A stretch of 64,000 nt of DNA from Polytrichum commune (Eukaryota; Streptophyta; Polytrichopsida; Polytrichales; Polytrichaceae), in NCBI GenBank assembly GCA_950295325.1, contig OX485804.1, positions 58,838,001 through 58,902,000 of the forward strand, given 5' to 3'. The translations under genes were made by a program, and so were the position numbers. Below, in pieces: positions 10,686 through 21,775 of this stretch; within the stretch, counting starts at the first letter, position 1; each line of letters begins with the position of its first letter. The notes under the pieces are model-generated. The model saw nothing but the letters and a program-made list of their open reading frames with translations. It made no database searches and had not been told where the DNA came from.

Positions 10686-12433
10686 GGGACATGAACGGAG
10701 GAAGATTTCCTCTTAATGACAAGAGGCGACAACAACATCGCGACGACCGTCTGTGGAGGAGGGAGCAAGAGAGGGCCACCTTGTATAATCTAAAACGAAT
10801 TCATTGTCCATGCTGCAAATGCAAAGGACGAGCTCAGTTATCTATTCCAAAAATAAAGGATCACCTAATCTTGAATGGGAGGGAACCCACATTTAGGGTG
10901 TGGAGGGGGCCTGGAGAGAGGGATGGCTCCGATGAGGAGTGGGAACAAGAGTTTAGGAGACCCTCAAGACCACATGACGGACACATTGACGAAGGTTTGG
11001 ATATGCACGCCATGGTCGAGGAAGCATTCCAGACAATTGATGAGGCACCAGTCCACCCCCCTACACTGGAAGAGCAAATTGAGGACATAGTAATGGGTGC
11101 ATTCACAGTTGTCGATGAGCTGGTCGATGATGAAATCCCACTTTCGGACGATGAGTCAGAGGATGAGCCTTTGGGGGAAGATGGTGGTAGTAATGCAGAA
11201 GAACATAGTTGTGGCGATCCACATTCGTTGGAAGAAGCAATTGAGGAATTGTACCATGGTGCCAAGTCTTCGGTGTTAGCGGCGACGATACTGATTCTGA
11301 CATTGTGTACGGTCCATGGGGTGAGCAACAAGTTCGTTGACCAGTTATTCACCCTCTTCCGTGAACACCTACTACCCAGTGAGAACATGCTACCCAAAAA
11401 CCTCCATGCTGCAAAAGGCTTGATTCGGAAATTAGGATTGAATTACAATACAATTCATGCATGCCAAGCAGGTTGTATATTATTTAGAGGGCAATATGAA
11501 GGTGCAACTCATTGTCCAAAGTGTAAGAAACCTCGTTACAAAGACGAGGCCAATAAACGGAGGCCTTGGAAAGTACTTAGACAGTTTCTCCTAATTCCAA
11601 GACTAAGACGGATGTTCCGTACACCCACAATATCTGAACTCATGGTGTGGCATGCAAAGAATACAAGCACTGATGGATTGGTAAGATATCCTTGTGATTC
11701 AAAAGCATGGAAACACGTACATGAAAATGTAGATTCCAGTTTTGGCCAGGAAGACCGCAACATTCACTTAGGAATGGCAGCCGATGGAGTAAACCCTTTC
11801 AAGTTGCAACGTACAAGTTGGAGTACATGGCCGGTAATGTTGTTGAATTACAACATACCCCCATGGTTGACTACGAAGAAATTTTTCATAATGTTAGCGT
11901 TGCTAATCCCAGGAAAACAGTCTGTGACATCTCAATTCTTCGATGTGTATTTGGAACCATTGGTAGAGGAGTTGATCCAATTATGGAAGGGTGTCGATGC
12001 TTATGATGTGCTCAAAGAGGTGGGGTCAAGGGCCTTCAAACTTAGAGCAGTTTTGTTGTGGACCATACACGATTTTCCAGGTTATGGGACAGTTGCAGGT
12101 GTTGCACATCAGGGCTATGCGGCATGTCCGGTGTGTGGGCCACATTTTAAAGGTGAACATTCTATCGAACTTAGAAAGCAAACCTATACAGACACGAGGA
12201 GGTGGCTTGCCCATGACGATCCGTGGAGGTCACCGGAAATGAAAGACCACTTCAATGGACGTATAGAAGTTTGAGGCAAGCCCAATGTGGTCAATGCAAA
12301 TGAGCAAGTGCAGCGAGCCTCCGAGTATCAAACCTGGTTGGATGAAGGCAACAGAGAAGGCGCCGCTGGAGACCCCTCCAAAACACACGACGTGAAAAGG
12401 AGGAGCATCTTACACAACCTGCCTTATTGGAAG
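10686..12433 (+). CDS. CACTA transposase, transposase-associated and TNP2 domains (exon 1 visible)
   Basis: The exon begins after an acceptor (TTGCAG ending 10685), with a first ATG at 10691. The N-terminal region has the Cys-rich 'transposase-associated' motif HCPCCKCKG...IKDHLILNG. An acidic linker follows (DEEWEQEF, then Asp/Glu-rich to about 11200). The TNP2/Transposase_21 core comes next: MAADGVNPFK, WPVMLLNYNIPPW, LLIPGKQ, DVYLEPLVEEL, and AVLLWTIHDFPGYGTVAG ending in a Cys pair (CPVC). This family cuts CACTA ends. A TGA at 12272-12274 interrupts the frame, yet the same frame stays open to a donor at 12434 (NLPYWK, then GTATAT). The stop is therefore most simply a point mutation in a once-functional gene. 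Confidence 0.88.
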
Positions 12434-12903
12434 GTATATGATCCAGCTGCTTTGACTCAAATGTTGTATGCATTCTCACACGGAACGACATGTCCAACTT
12501 AAAAAAGAGTAAAGAATGACTCAATGCGCTCACAGATGGCATAGACATGTGCACATGTCAGTAGTATTTAGTTGTTGAGTAGTAGCTTAATAGTCGTTTA
12601 CTATACACATGGACACATGCCTATACATATAGTCGTTTGAAAGTTGTTTAGAATACATATGTTCAACCAATGGAAATGACTACAAAAAAATCACAGAAAT
12701 GGAAACGTGGCAATACAGATGATATTATATGCTCTCACGTCCCATCCATTAGGACAATCGGTGCGTTACAATACGTCCACAATGACACAAAATTAGTAGT
12801 CGTTGTAGCCATCCATGATGCAAACGACAGTCATAATCCTAGTCGTTATTTGATAATTTTCTGCACGGTCCTTGAACTAACCAATATATGACTGACTTGC
12901 CAG
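12434..12903 (+). other. Intron of the CACTA transposase gene
   Basis: Bounded by donor GTATAT (12434) and acceptor GACTTGCCAG (ending 12903). The flanking exons join in phase: NLPYWK continues into DLLIRYTLDVMHCEA, the expected family order. The intron carries scattered ATGACT motifs. Confidence 0.7.
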
Positions 12904-13802
12904 GATCTGCTCATACGATACACGCTGGATGTCATGCATTGTGAGGCAAACTTTTCGAAAAACATTTTGAAGACGATCACTGGACACAAGGACACAGTAA
13001 AGGTCCGCCGGGACTTGCAACGCAGAGGCATCAGGCCGCATTTGTGGCTCATTCCCCACCCAAAGAAAAATGGAAAAATGTTGAAACCGGCAGCCCCATA
13101 TGTCTTGACAAGCGAAGAGTTCGATGTATTTTCTAGTGTTATCGAGAACTTAAAGACACCATCAGGTCATGTTTCCAACATGGCTCAATACGTACGCAAA
13201 AGGACATATGGGGGTTTAAAGTCACATGACTACCACGTGCTTATGCAACAAATCATGCCGCTAGCCCTACGAGGTCTTTTACAACCTGGTCCACGAATGG
13301 CGGTGATGAGGATTTCGAAAGTGTTCCGAAGAATATGTGGGAGTGTTTGGAATCCATTGGAGTTGGATGCTCTACAGGCGGACGTTGTACGGAGCATGGC
13401 ACTTTTGGAGATTCATTTCCCTCCTTCTTTTTTTGACATTATGACGCATTTATTGTATCACCTTGTCGATGAATTGGACATGTGTGGTCCTGTCTCCACA
13501 AGGTGGATGTATCCTATTGAAAGATACATGAAAACCCTAAAGCATTATGTTAGGAACATGGCAACACCGGAGGCATGCATGGCGGAGGGTTACGCGAGGG
13601 ATGAATGCCTAGGTTTCATCACGGAATATCTACACAAGTTTGAAGTGGTTGACCGTCGAGTATGGGATGCAGATGAGGAGTACGGAGATGCAGAGGAGGT
13701 GCTAGAAGGGGCAGGAACAAAGTACTTGATGACACCAGCATTGAGAGATGTAGCCCACCAATATGCTTTGACGAATTTATCCCTCATGGCACCTTTGCAT
13801 AG
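12904..13802 (+). CDS. CACTA transposase, DUF4218 exon
   Basis: Open from the acceptor at 12903. It begins with the conserved link after the TNP2 core (LDVMHCEANFSKNIL), followed by the plant-specific DUF4218 region: HDYHVLMQQIMPLALRG, ELDALQADVVRSMALLE, FPPSFFDIMTHLLYHLVDEL, GPVSTRWMYPIERYMKTLK and the C-terminal EACMAEGYARDE. The strong match in order and spacing makes this the best-preserved part of the transposase. The donor is GTGAGT at 13803. The next acceptor (TTTTGCAG, ending 13866) does not restore the frame cleanly, so a further lesion or an alternative site is likely. Confidence 0.88.
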
Positions 13803-13917
13803 GTGAGTGTGACCGTGTTTTTTCTGATTGCACATTATTGTATCGATGTGCCCTGTTATTTTGCAGAACATGAACGCCTCTGTAAACCCCTACTGCCTGA
13901 GCTGGCGGATGAGTCCG

Positions 13918-14010
13918 TCATGAATAGTAAATGACTAGTGAATGACCAGTGAATGACGTAGGAGCGACTATTGAGCGACTAGTGAATGACTATTGAATGA
14001 CTGGTTGGAT
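13918..14010. repeat. CACTA short-motif cluster in the last intron
   Basis: Six ATGACTAGTG/ATGACCAGTG/GCGACTA-type copies in about 90 bp, ending only a few bases before the acceptor of the DUF4216 exon at 14016. Confidence 0.55.
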
Positions 14011-14016
14011 GTACAG

Positions 14017-14746
14017 GCAATGGAAAGTGGAACAAGAGGCGAATCCCAACATTTCGGCTTTTGAAAACTGGATTAAAGAAGTAGTACGCAATCACCCTGT
14101 TGACCCGAACGATGAGGATGACATGGATAGGGTTCTGATGTGCAGCAGACCGTCACAGTTAGCCACACGATATACGAGGATGAAGGCATATGGAAACCAC
14201 TTTCGGGTGGAGGACCAACAGTCCTGGACGTTAAAAACTTACGATAGCGGTGTTGCCTCTGTGTTTCACATGCCCTCCGTGGGTTCGGAGGAGGTGACAT
14301 TGAATTATGTGGGAGTACTAAAGGATATACTAAAATTGAACTATGGGCCAATTCGTACACCTGTCATACTTCTTAGGTGCGAGTGGATGAAGCAATTTGA
14401 CAATCGGGGCAACCCAACGTATGTAAGAGATGAGGCTGGATTCATGGTCGTGAATTTCCGGCACAGGGTTCCTTAGATGTTGGATCCGTTCATATTTCCC
14501 AGCCAAGCGACTCAAGTATTTTGGTCAGACGAAGTGCGGAAACCGGGGTGGAAAGTAGTTTTGGCAAAGGAGGCACGCTCCCAAAGACATGAACAGAGCA
14601 CACAAGATGTCTTCATGACCACCACCGAAGAAACGGATGGCATGCAGTTGGCAAACCATGTGCCTCCCCCGCCCACCACAGCGTCATTGGTGGGAGCCAT
14701 AGAACTATCAGATTCCGATAACTCATTAGCACTAGCTAAATTTTAG
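14017..14746 (+). CDS. CACTA transposase, DUF4216 exon and C-terminus
   Basis: After an acceptor (GATGTACAG, ending 14016) the frame encodes a linker (WKVEQEANPNISAFENWIKE) and then the DUF4216 region: AYGNHFRVEDQQSW, DSGVASVFHMPSVG, NYVGVLKDILKLNYGPIRTP, LLRCEWM and FMVVNFRHRV. A TAG at 14474-14476 interrupts it. The same frame continues with the expected FPSQATQVFWSDE and a Ser/Thr-rich tail to a stop at 14744. The interruption has the form expected of a C-to-T change in a Gln codon. Together with the TGA at 12272 it argues that this copy no longer makes a full transposase. Confidence 0.85.
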
Positions 14747-15139
14747 GTGTTTATTTTTACAGAAGCCTAGCCGGGGTCACAAATGTCCTTAGTGGTTGTA
14801 TTTAACAATATTGTGACTGAACTACAACTCCACTATGACTCAGACGTCCACGTCATCGAGTACGAGGCATGATAAATGAAAAGGCTTGTTCTTGCCCAGT
14901 GCCCTCCATTGAACACATGATTTCAGACCTGCATCATATGTGCACATTGGCAATGTATATCTTCCATATATGTACTTGCAATCTGTTGGAGAGTCATAGT
15001 TAAGTATGGGTTGGTGAAGGGCAACACAGAAATGATTACACAATTGCTATGTGAGAGTTGTCTTGGCACGTCACACCGGCATGGATGAGTTGGACGATGA
15101 ACAACTAACCGTAAATCAAAAGTTGCACATGTCATCCAC

Positions 15140-15652
15140 GAGTCATTTCAGTAATTGAACAATGACTAAACGTTTGTACACGTCATCCCAATCTTGGCGG
15201 GCGTGTGAGTCAGTCATTGAGCTCAAAATTCGTAGTCATTCTTTTGACAGGTCACTATTATCGAGAATAATTTTCACTCAATTAATCCCTAATTTCCACG
15301 TCATTAGAGGGATGTAAGTGCCACATCACATATTTGTCTTATTTTTAAATAATAGTAAACACGTAGTCGTTAAATCACGACCAGATAATGACTAACAGTC
15401 AGTCACGTCAAGATATTCTATCCACGTCATACACGAATGGATGTAGTGGATGAAATTTGGTAGACATAAAATGAGTATGTTGTGCGGTCGTCAACAGAGT
15501 TCATCTTTAGTCATTTAAATGACCAAACAATGACTCACATGTTAGCCACGTCACACAAGGTGACTTCATCAGGCATCTCAGTCGTTTAATGAGTTGTTTA
15601 GGACACTGAGTCATTGATACCATGGTTGGAATGGACAAGGTTTGTTGTAGTG
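15140..15652. repeat. CACTA right subterminal repeats and terminal inverted repeat
   Basis: A gene-free stretch with many ATGACT/AGTCATT motifs on both strands and repeated CACGTCA blocks, ending in the terminus TAGTG at 15648-15652. This is the usual layout of a CACTA end, where the accessory protein binds. The three bases after the end are AAG, the expected length of a target duplication, but the partner is outside the window. Confidence 0.7.
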
Positions 15653-18600
15653 AAGGTTTCGTTGGGAGAACAGTTTGTTATTTTGATTGTGGTCGGATGG
15701 AACAAGGTGTATTGTACCTAGACCGGAACAGAAGGCCTCCTTGGTGCAACAAGTGCACGAAGAACTTGGCCATTTTGGCATACGCAGGACACATTCGATG
15801 TTGCGTGGCCAATATTGGTGGACTGGCATATATCAGCAGGTGGCTGCTAATGTCGGGAGGTGTGAAGTTTGTGACCGGGTCAGGTCTAGCTTTAACGCCT
15901 TGTCACCTCAATTACAGCCCTTACCTATCATGGGATTGGGCTACCGTTGGTCGCTGGATTTTGCGGGACCGTTGGTCGTCACGCCAGGTGGAGCAAAGTA
16001 CGTGTTGGTGATGGTGGAGCATTTTAGCAAGTGGATTGAGCTTGTTGCTTTCCCCCAAAACTTTGCGGAGGTGGCCGTGACCGCCTTTTTGGATCGTGTG
16101 TTGGCACGTTTTGGAGCACCGGCTGAGGTATTGACGGACCAAGGGAGGGAGTTCCTCGCTGTTTTTGAGGAGTTGTGCACTAAGGCGCTTATAGATCACC
16201 GCACCACCTCTCAGGATCCGATCCAGAGGCAAATGGCTTGGCTGAATGGGTTGTTCAGACAACCAAGTATGGCTTGAGGAAGTATGGATTACTTCGGGGG
16301 AGCCACTGGGATTGGGACCTTATGTTGCCTTGGATTGTGTCAGCCCCAAACCTCCACCCTTATGCGTTGTAGTCCGGGTGAAGGCCTCAGGCTAACATGT
16401 CCACGCTCCCACTTACCAATTGTTGAGTGGCCAAATACATTCACAATGTGGATATTCAAACACCCAATTTTACTCAAGGCCCACCGGCTCAAGTATTTAA
16501 CATATATTTTTATTCCTGGTGCTCCTTGGCACTCACATTCACCCTAAACCCAACTAAAGCTAAACCCCTAAATCCTACATCCTAACCACATTGACCATCA
16601 TGATGTGTAAGTTTTCACCGCCCTCCTAGTATGACCTTGCTGGTTCATCTTTTAGTCTTGAGTCGCCTCCTCAAGGCAGCGCCATAATGTGCCCTGGAAC
16701 TCTTCCTGGTTGCTGTGCATTACTATCGACAGTCCCTTACCAATCCTCCCCCGACCTGCCAGCATATCCTCTCTCGGTCACACTTACCCGTTGGGCAGCC
16801 CACATTGCCTCAGTCCCTTTCTCGGATCCTTACTTCCCTAGCTGCCTCCTGCTCCCTTACACCCCTCTCCAGAATTAGGCATCCTTTCGATGCTCGCCCC
16901 CGTGCACCCCCTTCCTGCACTGGGTGGAATCTGCCACCTCATTCCTCCCTTGAAGATCCACCAGCTTAAGGATTCTTTCCCATTCCACCGGGTTCCCACC
17001 ATCACAGAGCCTTGCCTCCAAACTTCTAAGTATGAAGAGAAGTCGAATCAGGTGCGGTCCGCCAGCTTAGCCATCTTACCCTCATTCAATTTGCTCGGCC
17101 TCAGCTGCAATCTCCTCATTGCCTCATGATCCGCCCCCACCTGTTTACCTGCTTCCAGATAAATTTGAGTCCTACTAGTCGGTTGCTCTATCAAACAGAG
17201 TGCCTGGGACTACCAATTTGATATCTGTAAGGAAAAATCCTTCCTGGTTATCAGTTCCCGCAGCTAGCCGCCCTTGCTCGTCCGCCTTTTGTTCTCTCAA
17301 CCCGCACTTCCATTTCCTCATCTGGCCCTAGCCCTTCCTTGGTTGTTAGCTGCCTTCCTTTCCAATCTGACTGTGTCGAAGACACAGTCTCATTCTCAGC
17401 CGAGCCTCTGTGATTTTCCCCAGCCCTTGTTGCCGCCTTCGGCACTCAGTGTAGGCAACCTCCTACCTTGTTTTCGGCGCTCTCCCTTCCCAGGGCCCGT
17501 TTTGCCTCAGAAAATTGAATCTAGCGAGTGCTGGCGCGCCGCCCCCACCCCCTGTCCTGACCTTGTTGTGTGAGAGAGATCCTCCGGCTACCCCCAGCCG
17601 CACCTCAACCGTAACCGATCCCAGTGGTCGGAAACAATTAGGGTGAACAATCCCCCCCCCCCTCAAAATGAACAGTAACGATCCCATTCCACTCATTAAA
17701 CCCAGCTTACAAGGTCCAACAAAATCTTACTAGCCTACCCAGCCAACTTACCTATTTAATTTGCTTGCAACAATTTTCCCCCACACCAAAACACTACCCC
17801 ACCCCTAAATTCAATTCTAATTCAAGCTTCAAGGCTTGCACTCTTTTTATGTTTTTTTCACAATAAGCAAAATTCAAGATCTAAATTATAATGAATTCTA
17901 ATAATAACACACATGTGGGCACACGACTTTGGGCTCACAGATTGATGTGGGCTATCGATTTAGTAGGCAGGCCTCTTTGGCATCCTACAACCCGTATCAG
18001 TTGTTGTATGGACGTAAGCCCATACTCCCGAGTTCTATTCAGGAAAAGCTAGCTCCTATTGTGGACTTGGATGACCCAAACATTTGGGCAGAATGTTTGT
18101 AGGAGCGGGCTCAATTCTTCCAGAGGGCCATGCCTATGGCTATGGAGAATTTGTTCATTGGCTCAGCACCGTGACACTTTGCGTTATGCACGCATTCGCA
18201 GTGGTGCTTACCGGCCTCAGTTGCAGAGATTCCGGCAAGGGGATTATGTTTATCTCCAACGTGAGGCACCTACGACAATGGATGTCAGGGTGGGGCGCAC
18301 TATCCTTCGGGTGAAGGACGTGTTGCCGAGTGGTTTGTTGTTGTTGGAAGGCAAGGATGGCAGGGAATATCGCGAGCATTCCAAAAATTGTGCCCCATGT
18401 TATCTACCCAATGAAGGTACAGTTCATCCTGAATTGGTCGTCATGCCATAGGGTCTTCCATGTTTTGTGTGCGGAGAGAAGAAATGAGCGGCTACTATGC
18501 TCTTATGTAATCAGTGTCAATGTGGTTGGCACATGGCATGCTTGAGGCCACCCTTGACTTCTCTACCATCTAGACAGTGGAGTTGTTTTTGTTATCGAGG
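15653..18600 (+). pseudogene. Ty3/gypsy integrase remnant with C-terminal PHD-type zinc finger
   Basis: The integrase reads HEELGHFGIRRTHSML with HX4H and CEVC (zinc-binding HHCC, 15752-15880). The core follows, with Asp in SLDFAGPL and in LTDQGREF, and the Glu region ANGLAE in a shifted frame near 16225. The reading is broken by a small insertion near 16215, a solo LTR inserted after 16337, a TAG at 18100-18102 and a one-base shift near 18155. From 18160 the C-terminal part is open (QGDYVYLQ, GRTILRVKDVLPSG, KNCAPC). Past a TAG at 18449-18451 the same frame gives CFVC, CNQC, GWHMAC and QWSCFC. That is a PHD-like C4HC3 finger with its hallmark Trp two residues before the last Cys pair; the last pair is CxC instead of CxxC. 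The 5' part of the element is not in the window, because the CACTA element sits in it. Confidence 0.8.
16338..17939 (-). mobile_element. Solo LTR 3 (1602 bp) inserted in the integrase remnant
   Basis: Begins TGTCAGCCCCAAA and ends TTTGGGCTCACA. The flanks 16333-16337 and 17940-17944 are both GATTG. Removing it joins LMLPWI directly to the continuing integrase reading frame, which confirms the insertion. Compared with the interrupted LTR at 20965-32664 it is in reverse orientation: its start matches the reverse complement of that LTR's end. No internal domain is present. It is C-rich on the plus strand, and the proline-rich frames here are not genes. Confidence 0.88.
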
Positions 18601-18903
18601 ATCTTCGGTATTTGGTGCTTCTACTAATCGTACTCGATGATCATGTGTGGTATTCATCATCTTGTACCTGCCCAAATGGAAAATGAGAAGTTATGGCTTA
18701 GAGACACAATCAACATGAGGCGATGGATTTAATTCCTTGGAATTTGATGGCCAAATATCAAAGGCGATTAAGGATGGGGCTCACATTGCACCCAGCCTAC
18801 AATTCCTTGGAATGAAGTTTACCACATTAGTTAGTTATATTTCATTATCCATGCCCTTTGGATTGGCATTGGTCCTAGCTGCTTGGCGGGGCTCCATAAT
18901 CAA

Positions 18904-19471
18904 CTGAGGGGGGGCATATCGAAGTGTGTTGTTTATGTGTGACTTTGCTATGTTTTAGTGTTGTTTGTTAGTGGTGGTTGCTACTCGAGCTACAGTGACA
19001 CACGATCGCTATTTACACGACAGTTGTCACGGTATGCGGTGTCGACGGCCGCACCTTATCCGTTGGGTTTCATCCATCTAGATTTGGATGGATGAATCTT
19101 AGTTGTGAAAAGGAAGGCTCCTAAGTGAGGAGCCTCCTCTTTGGCTTGGCATTCTTGCCAAGTCAAGTCTTGTGAGTGAGTGTGTGTGTGGAGAAAGCTT
19201 GTATGAGGTAAAGATTGCATGTGTTTACAATAAATCTTGAGTTATTCTTCCCCTATTTACACTCTTGGATTCTCCCGTGATGGAGTGAGAGATAGTTTGA
19301 CTCATTGTGTGCATTTGAAAAGAGATTTAGAGCTCTTATGAGTGTTTGACTCTCTTCCTTCTCTGTCGAGGTGTGTTGTTTATGTGTGACTTTGCTATGT
19401 TTTAGTGTTATTTGTTAACGATGGTTCGTACTCAAGCTGCAGTGACACACGATCGCTATTTACACGACAGG
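18904..19471 (+). mobile_element. 3' end and LTR debris of the PHD-bearing gypsy
   Basis: A purine tract (GAGGGGGGGC at 18905-18914) looks like a polypurine tract. It is followed by a block of about 107 bp at 18917-19023 that recurs at 19365-19471 at about 90% identity. The second copy starts TGTCG and ends CGACA, the kind of inverted ends LTRs have. The arrangement suggests an LTR followed by a truncated second LTR, but the true LTR length could not be fixed. Confidence 0.45.
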
Positions 19472-20959
19472 TTGTTGTTTGGGCTTAGCATAGTAAAGTG
19501 ATCTAAACTTGTATCTTGTCAATTTAAAGGGGCAAGTAACCACATTTCCTAGTTATACTACTCAAAAAAATAATAATGATTCACATTAAGATTATTAATA
19601 AGGTGGTTCATGATGTTCTCATATTTATTTTGCAAAATACATTATTTACATCCATAGATGCAAGTTCTACAATTTGTACATTCTATTTTTATAGTTGCCG
19701 GTTTTCGGAAAGTGAAAGTGAAGAAAATGTATTTTACTTCAAAAATTTGTGGTATACTAATATACAATACGATCTTGCCAAATTCCGCAATTATACACAC
19801 AAATCATAACAATTTTTGAGATGGAGTACTTGGTTTTTGCTCAAATCCACCGCTCGGTTTATGATCTACTTCATACGTACCTGCACAACACTAATGAGGC
19901 ACAAATTTTGTACTTTATATGGTTGAAACCCATTGAAGGGCTCGGTGGTCTCAAGATGACATTATGTATAGAATTAAGCATGCTTCTTATATTGTATATG
20001 AAAAATGTATCACAATTGAAAGACAACCCTCTTTTCTTGTTCACTTTACCATGCTTATGAGTTTACAATATCTTAGTTTTGGATGGGCAATATAAAATAA
20101 GTGTCTAAGTTGTCTATAGCTTGAGGTTATGTTATTTGCCATGTTTTCAAGCAATATGGTTCAAGCTATGGTTTGTTTCATGTGGTTCAAGTGTTGTTGG
20201 CTTCAGGCCCTTAAGGTTAAGGTCTTGAGTATGAAGTTTGAACCTTGAGGTTCACGCCTTTTAGTAAATGGTTCTTGAGTTCGTTGAAGGTTTAGTATGT
20301 GCACTTTGCTTATGGCTTGAATGTTTTTGGCAAAGTATGAATTTGCTTATGTTTGAGGTTGAAGTATTCAAACTAGGAGGTGTTGGATCAAGATCATTGT
20401 AGCCTAGGCCTCATATGAATTTTTTTCAATTTATACATTATGCAATTTGACCAACATTTGTAAATTTAGCAACTTTTCATGATTATAATATCTCATACTA
20501 TACACACATGACCATGTTTGTCACCCATTTTGTTTACAACTTTCTTAAGCATTTTGTCATCTTCCCTTGCAAATTGAATTTGAATCGTTGTGTTTCTAGA
20601 CAAGAAGTCTACAAACTTTATCCATTTGGCTATTCAATTTTTCACAATTTCAACACTAAAATTTATAAACAAATGTACACGGTAGCCACTTATGCAATGA
20701 TCTTGCTTGACCTTACACCACCCACTTCATAATTTCAAAAGCTACAAAAAGGTTGCATGTGAGCATGCCCTTGATATCTTAACTCCATGTCATCCTTAAG
20801 TACTTTGCCCTGGATCCTTCGACATCAATAGAATTTTGAGGGGTTGGCCAAATTGCCCAATAAACCTACTAGGTGATGCACTTCAAATCACCATGAATGA
20901 AGGCAGTGGAGATTTGTGGCATGCATGTAAAAGACTCGATAGTCTTGACATACACATTG
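19472..20959. other. AT-rich intergenic stretch, nothing recognised
   Basis: About 1.5 kb without a convincing gene, repeat or element end. Short open frames are lineage-free and AT-driven. A weak run of 'TTGAGGTT/GAAGTTTG' repeats lies around 20150-20380. Confidence 0.4.
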
Positions 20960-21775
20960 CGTTGTGTGAGCCCAATATCGTGCCCACATGTGTTCTTGAC
21001 ATTAAAATCATCAAAAACCTTAGGCTCTTGCTTTACATTGCACAAGCAAAAAGATAAAAAGAGTGATGTTCTTTAGTTTGGATTGGAATTGATTTAAAAT
21101 GCTAGGTTAGGAGTTATTTACTGTTAGGAGTTTAGGAGGATGGATTGGGAAATTGGTAAATTTAAGTGATCATTAAGGCTAACCATGTGAAGCCAAATAT
21201 TATTGTTGGGATTATACCCTCTTGCTGTTAGTTTTAGGGGGGGCTTGGGCTAAGTGGATAATGTCAGAAATCTGAGGACAGGGGCAAAGAGGGGACTCTG
21301 CTCGGGCTGCTCTCGTTCTGTTGGCCGAGCATGTTTAGTTTAGCTAGTAGCAGGGGAATGAGAGAGATAGCGGTTGCGGCAAGGAAAAGCCTGCCGAGAT
21401 GGACATTCTCAGTGTTGGAGGGCAGCGGGAAAAATCTATGTGAGAGAAGTGTGGATCAGGTGCAGAGCAGGGAGGTGAGTCTCCTAGGCCTTCGGCATTG
21501 CTACCAGGTTGGTTGGGTGACGAAGAGAGGAAGGCAGGGATGGAGGAATGTCAACAGTGCAAGCAGGGTCTGCGGCATGCTTGTTGAAGGATTCTCAAAA
21601 TTTGTAATGTTGCAGTAGCTTCCGGGAGAAATGTGCAGAGCACAAGATCAGCTTGTGAAGGAAGGATTGGGTGGTAAAAGAAGGGGCATGCCAGGGCAAC
21701 CAGCATTGTGAGCTCGGCGATTTAGTAGCTGGAAGAAGCCACGATTGCGGCGAGGACTGGAGGTTCGGGAAGCCG

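Larger units (their letters stand above)
1..15652. mobile_element. CACTA/EnSpm DNA transposon, left end outside the window
   Basis: The right terminus is visible: 15639-15652 reads, on the minus strand, CACTACAACAAACC, which matches the usual CACTACAA-type CACTA end, and it abuts retroelement integrase sequence beginning at 15653. The body holds two divergent genes: a Transposase_24-type gene on the minus strand (7614 to beyond position 1) and a TNP2-type transposase gene on the plus strand (10686-14746). A short motif, ATGACTAG and variants, recurs in the introns, between the genes and in the right subterminal 500 bp, but is scarce outside the element. No matching left terminus was found, and the minus-strand gene is still open at position 1, so the element is longer than 15.6 kb. 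Part of its length comes from two solo LTR insertions. Confidence 0.8.

Noticed and set aside
16687-17573. Proline/serine-rich plus-strand frames
   Set aside because: They lie wholly inside a solo LTR with a target duplication.
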